This document shows positions 54,580 through 64,000 of a stretch of DNA of 64,000 nt, piece after piece. The stretch covers positions 10,895,001 to 10,959,000 of the forward strand of contig CM045733.1 in NCBI GenBank assembly GCA_024760905.1. The letters are read 5' to 3'. Made by a program: the position numbers and the translations under genes. Each line of letters begins with the position of its first letter. Position 1 is the stretch's first letter. The stretch is from Plotosus lineatus (taxonomy: Eukaryota; Chordata; Actinopteri; Siluriformes; Plotosidae). Under the pieces are notes generated by a model that had not been told where the DNA came from, searched no databases, and saw nothing but the letters and a program-made list of their open reading frames with translations.

Positions 54580-55330
54580 TAGACTACTGAGTCTAACAAC
54601 AAAGTCAATAAATAAGATGTGAATGCAAATCTCAACTAATTTTTTTCAAGTCACATGAGATTTTCAGTAAATGCTTACACTCAGGTCCTGGACAAAATGA
54701 CATAAAACTTCCTTCGCAGCGAAGCTCAACAGCTGTGCATGGCCACTTTCTTTCTGCATGCAGCTATATTTAACCAGTATTCCACGTTCTTATTTTCGAC
54801 TGAAGTATTTTTTAAGCAGCGTATTATCCATTAAACCTTCCAACATTTCCCCGCCCAAGTGAATTGCAGGCAAAGAAAGTAGTCATTTGGGGTTATTTTG
54901 TACAGAGAAAACGTACTTGGTGTAATTTGCTTGTACAGCAAATCAGTTCATGGTGACAGTTAAAGAACTACATTTATTCTAATATTTACACTAAGTTGCC
55001 AAGTTTTGATTCCAGAATAAAATATGTAAATATGTTTGAAAAAGGTTTAGAGTTTATTAGGTGCTAAATATGTGTGACTCATAAACACATAACTTAGTGT
55101 ACATAAAAATTACTTTTTAAACAGCTTGCAGAAAACAGTGTGTACATTGCTAAACCAGAGCTATAAAGGAATACTCTGGGTAAATATTTTAGTGGCACAA
55201 TATAGTGTACAACAAGGTAACTTAATTTTAATTCATATCTTACATTATGAAACTCAAAAATGGGACTTTCATTCTTGCCCTTTTTAAAAATATTGAGAAA
55301 TTCATCATGCGTTTTTTTTTTTTTTATAGT
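54580..55330. other. No feature recognised
   Basis: A/T-rich DNA without recognisable gene or shared repeat. Confidence 0.35.
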
Positions 55331-55332
55331 TA

Positions 55333-55690
55333 CAGGGATCCCTCGCTACTCCGTGCTTCAATTCATGCGGCTTCAGTACATCGCGGTTTTAAAAAATATT
55401 CATCGAAAAATGTAAAAAATAAGGAAATTAAAGACGAATAGGGGAAAAAGTTAAGGAAAATACCAAAAAGAAACAAGGCCAATTATGAAAAAAAAAACCA
55501 ACCAAACAAACAAACAAACAAAAACAAAAAAACAACCCAAAACCTCCCATCAAAACTACTTACATTTTTATGTGAGGTGCGCATCTGAGTCTGTTGCATG
55601 CATATCTGTATGTGTGTGTACAGGGATCCCTTGCTACTTCGCGCTTCAATGCACGTGGCTTCAGTGCATCACGGTTTAAAAAAAAAAAAA
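55333..55690 (+). mobile_element. Two tandem left ends of the 'CAGGGATCCC' Tigger-like family
   Basis: TA|CAGGGATCCCTCGCTACTCC starts at 55333 and runs about 290 bp to gcatatctgtatgtgtgtgta. There CAGGGATCCCTTGCTACTTC starts again at 55621 in the same orientation. Neither has a right terminus; the second runs into poly(A) and (AT)n. Confidence 0.72.
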
Positions 55691-55694
55691 AAAA

Positions 55695-55920
<226 letters not shown>

Positions 55921-58900
55921 ATGATGAGTTAAACATTAAAATGCTTAGCTACAATCAGAGTCTGCTGGAACTACTCTTTGAGTCTTCTGAAACTTGTATC
56001 CTCCTTCCAAGCTGCTTGAAACTAAAGTGAGGATCCAGTGGAGAAGCAGGCTGACTCGCTGGTTGTTGATGTGCGTCCTTCTGTGTCATCAGCAGGTAGC
56101 TCAGGATCGTCAGTGTTTCGCCCCTTAACCTGGACACTTCACCTGAGTGGGGCAGTGAGGGCCGGTTGTGAAACCTAACCCTCACCCACAGAAGGACGCC
56201 AGTTGTTGTTACGCTTCAACCACAGCCATCTAGAACTGCTCTCTGCTGCTGCGCCAATCTCCTTGATAGCTTGCTTCACCTGCTTTGGGGGCATGCCTAG
56301 TTTCTGCAGGAAGTAACGTGTTGATGAAGAAGGGAATCCTCTACATCCGACTTCCACAGGGAAGAGAACTGCGTGCCATCTTTTTGACTGTGCTTCATCG
56401 ACCAGATCTTGGTATTTTGCTTTCTTTAGCTGATGGGCGATGTCGAGCCGGTCTTCCCAGGGAACTGTGAGCTCGATAATGAAGATGGACTTGGAGCTTT
56501 TGACAGAAGAACGGCATCTGGTCGTAGTGATGTTGTTGCCACCTCTTCTGGGAAAACCAGTCTTCTCTTTAGGTCAACCTGTAACTCCCAGTCTTGTGCC
56601 CCTTGAAGGATCGAGCGGGTCTGGGTGGGTTTTACAGATCCTGTGGGTACCGGACTTCCCTCTTTAACAAAGCTCACGAGTTGTGGTGGTAATGTCACTC
56701 TCTTGTTTGCCTTCAATCTCTCCGGGTCTATCCACTTTGCTATCTCTGTTAGAACTTTGTCATGTCTCCATCTGTATCTTCCATCCCCAAGTGCTTTTGG
56801 ACATGCTGATAGGATGTGGTTCAGTGTACAAGAGTTCGTACCACATAGTTTGCATGTTGCACTGTCTTCTATTCCCCAGGTCATCAGGTTACTTGGAGTT
56901 GGTAAGAGATCGGAGATGGCTCGGAGAAGGAAGCTAAGTTTGCCCTGATCAGTTCCCCAGAGTTCCTTCCATGATAGGGGTCGATCTAGGGCAGCATCCC
57001 ACTGGACCCAGCTGCCCTGTTTTGCAAGCCCTACTGCTTTGACTCTACGTTCCTCTTCTTCCGATTCCCGGATCCTCTGCACGACTAGCTCTCTCTTCTG
57101 CTTGTTGTTGGCTTGGCTCCAATGCTGGGAATGGTAGTTTCCCAGGCCAAGACGACCCTTGCACACAGTGCCAACTATTTCTTGATGTTTTAGTAGTTCT
57201 TCAGCATCTGTAACTGCTCTCTGGGGCTTCCACTTCCTTCCACTCTTGATGGTTTCTGCTGATAGGTTTACCTTCTTATCTTTGGATGTGCGTAGTGTGG
57301 TGACAGCTCGTGCTTTTGCGACCTTGAATTCTTCCACTACAGATGTCACTGGTAGTGTTAGTTTGGCAGTCTTGCTGTAGATGTTGATTGCACTAAAGCT
57401 GGGTGGCACCCCCAACCATCTTCTAAGAAACTTGCTGCAGAGTCTCTCCATGGCTTCAACTGCAGACATGGGAATGTCGTACAACAAGAAGGGCCACTGC
57501 AATCTTGGTATAATGCCAAACTGGAAGCACCACACCTTGAACCTTCCTGCAATTGCCTGTTGTCTATCGCTTGAAGCCAGTTCTTTACTTGTTGTTTAAC
57601 AGCCTTGATGTTGCTGGTGTCTTTCAGGGAGCTATCATAGTTCTTCCCAAGGCACTTGATCTGTTCATCTTGTATGGTTGGGATCTTTTCCCTTGGATGC
57701 TGAAGGTGTTCTTGGACAGCACTCCATTCTGTAAGCATAGGCTTCTTGATTTTGAAGGCTTGAATTTCATTCTTGCCCAGTTAGTTGCTCTTTCTAGCCC
57801 TCTTAGTATCCACCTTGTTCCTACAAATGATGAGGTCGTGATCGTAATGTCATCCATGAAGGCTCGACATGATGGGTGTCTTGTGCCATCTTCGGCCATG
57901 GGACCTCTGCATTCTTTTCCTCCAGCTTTCAGGATGAGGTTCATAGCGGTAACAAATAGGATGACTGATACTGTGCATCCTGCCATTATGCCTTTCTCCA
58001 GCCTCTGCCACTTGGTGGTAAAATCTCCAACAGTGAAACGCATCTGTAGATGGTCCATATAGTGCATCACTAGTTCAACCAGATCTTGTGGTATGCGATA
58101 GTGTTGGAGTGCTGTTCGAATGATCTGATGTGGTACGCTTGGGTAGGCTTGGGCAAGATCTAACCATACCACTGACAGGGTCTTCTTGTCTCTCTTTGCT
58201 TCTTTGATGAGCTGGCTGATTGCTGAGGTGTGCTCAAGGCATCCTGAATGGCCCGGGATTCCTCCTTTTTGCACACTAGGGTCCACAAATTCATTTGCTA
58301 GCAGGTAGGAAGTCATTCTCTTTGCCACTATTGACCAAAAGATCTTTCCCTCGATGTCTAGCAAGGAAATTTCTCTGAACTGGGATAGTGTTGATGAGTT
58401 CAATTCCTTTGGTACAAAGCAGCCTTCTGCTAGTGTCCATGTGCTTGGTAACTGTTTTTTCTTCCATAAAACACGGAGAATCTTGGCTAGCCTACGGAGC
58501 AGCAAAGGGCAGTTCTTGTAGATCTTATATGTCGTGCCTGATGGCCCTGGTGCTGATGCTGATCGAGCTTTCTTCACAACTGACTTGACTTCATCAAAAG
58601 TGAAATCTGACATATTGAAGGAGGTATGGGGTTCTGGAATGGGTAGCTGGAAAGGGCATTCTCCGAGTGGGCTGTCTCTTTCTGCATCGCTGTGCGAGGC
58701 TGTGATACTATCTTCTACTTCTTCTCTTGAGCATGTTAGCTTTCCACTCTTTGGTTTTCCTAAAAGGTCAGATGTGAATCTGAAGGGGCTTCTGAAGAAT
58801 GCCTGTCTTTTCCTTCTTTTCTCCCTTTGCTTCCTTCGAAGTGTCTCAGCTTTGCGGAGTAGAAGAAGCTTCTTATGTAGGTCAGAGAGAAGCTCTTCTA

Positions 58901-59731
58901 AACCTCCTTTCTCTATGCCTTCTGCCTTGCGCCATCTTTTCTTAAGGCTTCGCTGATCCTTGCGCAAAGAAGCGATCTGGCGTTGTCTTCTGCTAGGGCC
59001 TGCTTTTGGTCTTTCTTCCTTGGTCTCTTTCACACCAAAGGTTTCAAGGCTTTCTTGGAACACGATCTGGGTCATGGTCTTCATCTTATTGACTGCATCT
59101 CCTTTCAAGGTGTTTTCAAGGATAATGTCAAGGCTCTCATCCAGTTGTTTCCATCTGCGGTCTGATGCTGGTGGTAAGTTCAGCCGTGGCTTCTTCTCCA
59201 ACTTTGTTTCTTTGATGATTCCATTCTCTGCTCTAGTGTTTTGAGCGGCTAGAACTGGGAGGTCCTGGGCACTGTGGTTGGAATCCTGGTCCGGAACCTC
59301 TGACGACTGATGAGCTGTCTGTGTAAACTCAGAGATGGATCTCTGTGAATCGCTGATAGCTTTGCGTTGTTCTTGCCGTGTTTTACACTTTGTCTTCCCT
59401 TGATGGATTTTCACTCCACGCTCATTTTTGAAGAGACCGCCACAGCTGTTGCATCTTCGCTTTGCCTCATCTAGTACTGTTGCCGTTTTTCTTCTCGTAG
59501 TCCATATGTCATTGTCCTGGTCAGAATCCATGTAATCTGTCCGGGGTAGCAGATTATCCTCCCCCCCTCCTCGGTCTGCTTGGGGGTATTCTCTCTGTAG
59601 TGAACTTGTAGCGTTGTGGATGCAGTGCTTCGGGGTGCTAACCCTAACACTATAGCGACCCGTCTTTCCGGGCTGTCATTCGTTCTTTCTCGAACGTCAA
59701 TGGGCCTTTCCCCATGGTCACTTAAATGTAC
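55921..59731 (-). mobile_element. R2/Hero-type non-LTR retrotransposon, tandem unit A
   Basis: The unit runs on the minus strand from a 5' UTR near 59731 (catttaagtgaccatgggga) to a 3' end at 55921 (cattttaatgtttaactcat, cat). It is 3,811 bp and joins directly to unit B with no intervening host DNA. The single-ORF plan with N-terminal zinc finger, central RT and C-terminal zinc knuckle plus restriction-like endonuclease is that of R2/NeSL/Hero-type elements. Confidence 0.85.
56175..59531 (-). pseudogene. Hero/R2-type polyprotein (zinc finger, RT, zinc knuckle, REL endonuclease), unit A, frameshifted
   Basis: It starts at ATG 59531 (MDSDQDNDIWTTRRK). Residues about 27-50 form a CxxC-x12-H-x5-C finger (CNSCGGLFKNERGVKIHQ..C). 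A basic coiled region follows. RT blocks are SAPGPSGTTYKIYKN, VVWLDLAQAYPSVPH (motif A) and AFMDDITIT (motif C, FMDD). The frame breaks near 57690 and near 57553, where unit B has one more C in each run. It continues at 57535-56426 with FLRRWLGVPPSFSAINIYSK and the knuckle CKLCGTNSCTLNHILSACP. The endonuclease motif IELTVPWED near 56470 is in a different frame because of a further frameshift near 56493. The C-terminus (VEVGCRGF, SSRWLWLKRN) ends near 56175. The intended length is about 1,110 residues. Confidence 0.85.
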
Positions 59732-62700
59732 ATGATGAGTTAAACATTAAAATGCTTAGCTACAATCAGAGTCTGCTGGAACTACTCTTTGAGTCTTCTG
59801 AAACTTGTATCCTCCTTCCAAGCTGCTTGAAACTAAAGTGAGGATCCAGTGGAGAAGCAGGCTGACTCGCTGGTTGTTGATGTGCGTCCTTCTGTGTCAT
59901 CAGCAGGTAGCTCAGGATCGTCAGTGTTTCGCCCCTTAACCTGGACACTTCACCTGAGTGGGGCAGTGAGGGCCGGTTGTGAAACCTAACCCTCACCCAC
60001 AGAAGGACGCCAGTTGTTGTTACGCTTCAACCACAGCCATCTAGAACTGCTCTCTGCTGCTGCGCCAATCTCCTTGATAGCTTGCTTCACCTGCTTTGGG
60101 GCATGCCTAGTTTCTGCAGGAAGTAACGTGTTGATGAAGAAGGGAATCCTCTACATCCGACTTCCACAGGGAAGAGAACTGCGTGCCATCTTTTGACTGT
60201 GCTTCATCGACCAGATCTTGGTATTTTGCTTTCTTTAGCTGATGGGCGATGTCGAGCCGGTCTTCCCAGGGAACTGTGAGCTCGATAATGAAGATGGACT
60301 TGGAGCTTTTGACAGAAGAACGGCATCTGGTCGTAGTGATGTTGTTGCCACCTCTTCTGGGAAAACCAGTCTTCTCTTTAGGTCAACCTGTAACTCCCAG
60401 TCTTGTGCCCCTTGAAGGATCGGCGGGTCTGGGTGGGTTTTACAGATCCTGTGGGTACCGGACTTCCCTCTTTAACAAAGCTCACGAGTTGTGGTGGTAA
60501 TGTCACTCTCTTGTTTGCCTTCAATCTCTCCAGGTCTATCCACTTTGCTATCTCTGTTAGAACTTTGTCATGTCTCCATCTGTATCTTCCATCCCCAAGT
60601 GCTTTTGGACATGCTGATAGGATGTGGTTCAGTGTACAAGAGTTCGTACCACATAGTTTGCATGTTGCACTGTCTTCTATTCCCCAGGTCATCAGGTTAC
60701 TTGGAGTTGGTAAGAGATCGGAGATGGCTCGGAGAAGGAAGCTAAGTTTGCCCTGATCAGTTCCCCAGAGTTCCTTCCATGATAGGGGTCGATCTAGGGC
60801 AGCATCCCACTGGACCCAGCTGCCCTGTTTTGCAAGCCCTACTGCTTTGACTCTCGTTCCTCTTCTTCCGATTCCCGGATCCTCTGCACGACTAGCTCTC
60901 TCTTCTGCTTGTTGTTGGCTTGGCTCCAATGCTGGGAATGGTAGTTTCCCAGGCCAAGACGACCCTTGCACACAGTGCCAACTATTTCTTGATGTTTTAG
61001 TAGTTCTTCAGCATCTGTAACTGCTCTCTGGGGCTTCCACTTCCTTCCACTCTTGATGGTTTCTGCTGATAGGTTTACCTTCTTATCTTTGGATGTGCGT
61101 AGTGTGGTGACAGCTCGTGCTTTTGCGACCTTGAATTCTTCCACTACAGATGTCACTGGTAGTGTTAGTTTGGCAGTCTTGCTGTAGATGTTGATTGCAC
61201 TAAAGCTGGGTGGCACCCCCAACCATCTTCTAAGAAACTTGCTGCAGAGTCTCTCCATGGCTTCAACTGCAGACATGGGAATGTCGTACAACAAGAAGGG
61301 CCACTGCAGTCTTGGTATAATGCCAAACTGGAAGCACCACACCTTGAACCTTCCCTGCAATTGGCTGTTGTCTATCGCTTGAAGCCAGTTCTTTACTTGT
61401 TGTTTAACAGCCTTGATGTTGCTGGTGTCTTTCAGGGAGCTATCATAGTTCTTCCCAAGGCACTTGATCTGTTCATCTTGTATGGTTGGGATCTTTTCCC
61501 CTTGGATGCTGAAGGTGTTCTTGGACAGCACTCCATTCTGTAAGCATAGGCTTCTTGATTTTGAAGGCTTGAATTTCATTCTTGCCCAGTTAGTTGCTCT
61601 TTCTAGCCCTCTTAGTATCCACCTTGTTCCTACAAATGATGAGGTCGTGATCGTAATGTCATCCATGAAGGCTCGACATGATGGGTGTCTTGTGCCATCT
61701 TCGGCCATGGGACCTCTGCATTCTTTTCCTCCAGCTTTCAGGATGAGGTTCATAGCGGTAACAAATAGGATGACTGATACTGTGCATCCTGCCATTATGC
61801 CTTTCTCCAGCCTCTGCCACTTGGTGGTAAAATCTCCAACAGTGAAACGCATCTGTAGATGGTCCATATAGTGCATCACTAGTTCAACCAGATCTTGTGG
61901 TATGCGATAGTGTTGGAGTGCTGTTCGAATGATCTGATGTGGTGCGCTTGGCTAGGCTTGGTCAAGATCTAACCATACCACTGACAGGGTCTTCTTGTCT
62001 CTCTTTGCTTCTTTGATGAGCTGGCTGATTGCTGAGGTGTGCTCAAGGCATCCTGAATGGCCCGGGATTCCTCCTTTTTGCACACTAGGGTCCACAAATT
62101 CATTTGCTAGCAGGTAGGAAGTCATTCTCTTTGCCACTATTGACCAAAAGATCTTTCCCTCGATGTCTAGCAAGGAAATTTCTCTGAACTGGGATAGTGT
62201 TGATGAGTTCAATTCCTTTGGTACAAAGCAGCCTTCTGCTAGTGTCCATGTGCTTGGTAACTGTTTTTTCTTCCATAAAACACGGAGAATCTTGGCTAGC
62301 CTACGGAGCAGCAAAGGGCAGTTCTTGTAGATCTTATATGTCGTGCCTGATGGCCCTGGTGCTGATGCTGATCGAGCTTTCTTCACAACTGACTTGACTT
62401 CATCAAAAGTGAAATCTGACATATTGAAGGAGGTATGGGGTTCTGGAATGGGTAGCTGGAAAGGGCATTCTCCGAGTGGGCTGTCTCTTTCTGCATCGCT
62501 GTGCGAGGCTGTGATACTATCTTCTACTTCTTCTCTTGAGCATGTTAGCTTTCCACTCTTTGGTTTTCCTAAAAGGTCAGATGTGAATCTGAAGGGGCTT
62601 CTGAAGAATGCCTGTCTTTTCCTTCTTTTCTCCCTTTGCTTCCTTCGAAGTGTCTCAGCTTTGCGGAGTAGAAGAAGCTTCTTATGTAGGTCAGAGAGAA

Positions 62701-63537
62701 GCTCTTCTAAACCTGCTTTCTCTATGCCTTCTGCCTTGCGCCATCTTTTCTTAAGGCTTCGCTGATCCTTGCGCAAAGAAGCGATCTGGCGTTGTCTTCT
62801 GCTAGGGCCTGCTTTTGGTCTTTCTTCCTTGGTCTCTTTCACACCAAAGGTTTCAAGGCTTTCTTGGAACACGATCTGGGTCATGGTCTTCATCTTATTG
62901 ACTGCATCTCCTTTCAAGGTGTTTTCAAGGATAATGTCAAGGCTCTCATCCAGTTGTTTCCATCTGCGGTCTGATGCTGGTGGTAAGTTCAGCCGTGGCT
63001 TCTTCTCCAACTTTGTTTCTTTGATGATTCCATTCTCTGCTCTAGTGTTTTGAGCGGCTAGAACTGGGAGGTCCTGGGCACTGTGGTTGGAATCCTGGTC
63101 CGGAACCTCTGACGACTGATGAGCTGTCTGTGTAAACTCAGAGATGGATCTCTGTGAATCGCTGATAGCTTTGCGTTGTTCTTGCCGTGTTTTACACTTT
63201 GTCTTCCCTTGATGGATTTTCACTCCACGCTCATTTTTGAAGAGACCGCCACAGCTGTTGCAGCTTCGCTTTGCCTCATCTAGTACTGTTGCCGTTTTTC
63301 TTCTCGTAGTCCATATGTCATTGTCCTGGTCAGAATCCATGTAATCTGTCCGGGGTAGCAGATTATCCTCCCCCCCTCCTCGGTCTGCTTGGGGTATTCT
63401 CTCTGTAGTGAACTTGTAGCGTTGTGGATGCAGTGCTTGAGTGCTAACCCTAACACTATAGCGACCCGTCTTTCCGGGCTGTCATTCGTTCTTTCTCGAA
63501 CGTCAATGGGCCTTTCCCCATGGTCACTTAAATGTAC
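59732..63537 (-). mobile_element. R2/Hero-type non-LTR retrotransposon, tandem unit B
   Basis: It is 3,806 bp, head-to-tail with A and C. By eye it differs from A by only a few dozen bases, many of them single-base homopolymer differences. Both ends match those of A exactly. Confidence 0.85.
59986..63340 (-). pseudogene. Hero/R2-type polyprotein, unit B, nonsense and frameshift mutated
   Basis: It starts at ATG 63340. The zinc finger and N-terminal half are intact. The frame ends at 61952 inside RT motif A (VVWLDLDQA then TAG), where unit A reads on. It is open again at 61879-60839 through FMDD, past both sites where unit A is broken. It shifts near 60853 (one base fewer than A) and continues at 60971-60378 over the zinc knuckle. 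The endonuclease region has the same out-of-frame IELTVPWED as unit A, plus extra one-base losses near 60103 and 60195. It cannot encode a complete protein. Confidence 0.83.
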
Positions 63538-64000
63538 ATGATGAGTTAAACATTAAAATGCTTAGCTACAATCAGAGTCTGCTGGAACTACTCTTTGAGT
63601 CTTCTGAAACTTGTATCCTCCTTCCAAGCTGCTTGAAACTAAAGTGAGGATCAGTGGAGAAGCAGGCTGACTCGCTGGTTGTTGATGTGCGTCCTTCTGT
63701 GTCATCAGCAGGTAGCTCAGGATCGTCAGTGTTTCGCCCCTTAACCTGGACACTTCACCTGAGTGGGGCAGTGAGGGCCGGTTGTGAAACCTAACCCTCA
63801 CCCACAGAAGGGCGCCAGTTGTTGTTACGCTTCAGCCACAGCCATCTAGAACTGCTCTCTGCTGCTGCGCCAATCTCCTTGATAGCTTGCTTCACCTGCT
63901 TTGGGGCATGCCTAGTTTCTGCAGGAAGTAACGTGTTGATGAAGAAGGGAATCCTCTACATCCGACTTCCACAGGGAAGAGAACTGCGTGCCATCTTTTT
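63538..64000 (-). mobile_element. R2/Hero-type element, tandem unit C (cut by window edge)
   Basis: The 3' end of a third unit in the same orientation, covering the 3' UTR and the start of the C-terminal coding region (VEVGCRGF side). It shares the four-G run of unit B near 63905 but has the five-T run of unit A at the very end. The array probably continues to the right. Confidence 0.85.

Noticed and set aside
55955..56185. 76-codon frame after the Hero-type ORF, repeated in unit B
   Set aside because: It lies in the 3' UTR after the tryptophan-rich C-terminus where related elements stop. It is identical only because the units are near-identical, and it is broken in unit C.
57553..59244. Plus-strand frames over the Hero-type units
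   Set aside because: They are antisense to the retrotransposon polyprotein and duplicated with it. No independent support.
59640..59660. Telomere-like ctaaccctaac near the Hero 5' end
   Set aside because: Only about one and a half units; too short to be telomeric repeat.
59600..59731. HDV-like self-cleaving ribozyme at the 5' end of the Hero-type or RTE elements
   Set aside because: R2 and some RTE elements have one. I saw only short separate hairpins here and could not fit the nested double-pseudoknot. A covariance search with HDV-like models would decide.

Overview
The window reads as teleost fish nuclear DNA. It holds one recognisable host exon, many tRNA-derived SINEs, non-LTR retrotransposons, pogo/Tigger-like and hAT-like DNA transposons, and very long (AC)n, (AG)n and (AT)n microsatellites. 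There is no operon structure and no prokaryotic gene density.

Host gene. On the minus strand at 2815-3669 lies the terminal coding exon of a carbohydrate (chondroitin 4-O) sulfotransferase, best matched to chst11. It has a clean splice acceptor, both PAPS-binding motifs and an intact C-terminus. DNA left of 2815 is the presumed 3' UTR and downstream flank. DNA right of 3669 is most simply the very large preceding intron. No other host exon could be recognised in the remaining 60 kb.

Layout. 1-940: SINE remnant and nested fold-back element. 940-4470: chst11 exon and flanks. 4.5-20 kb: SINEs, a polypyrimidine tract, a hAT element inside a SINE, several Tigger-like elements (one nested in another) and two degenerate minisatellites, one of which continues the pattern at 28 kb. 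20.2-23.4 kb: near full-length but frameshifted RTE-type LINE. 23.4-25.7 kb: a stack of nested elements including palindromes that carry hammerhead ribozymes. 27-30 kb: a TA-flanked transposon, a minisatellite rich in TGACTCA, and a Tigger-like element. 30.7-45 kb: microsatellites, SINEs, two abutting Tigger-like elements, a third ribozyme palindrome and LINE fragments. 46.9-48.2 kb: a transposon filled with TTCCG motifs. 49.2-52.3 kb: second RTE-type LINE with a hAT insertion. 55.9-64.0 kb: head-to-tail array of at least three copies of an R2/Hero-type retrotransposon.

Most notable. (i) Five complete hammerhead ribozyme cores occur in three palindromic elements, all embedded in (AT)n; this is the hallmark of Penelope-like elements or animal retrozymes. 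(ii) One SINE core carries two alternative tails, one of which is the 5' end of the resident RTE LINE fused to its 3' end. (iii) The Hero-type elements form a tandem array whose copies share an inactivating frameshift, so it grew by DNA duplication and not by fresh retrotransposition.
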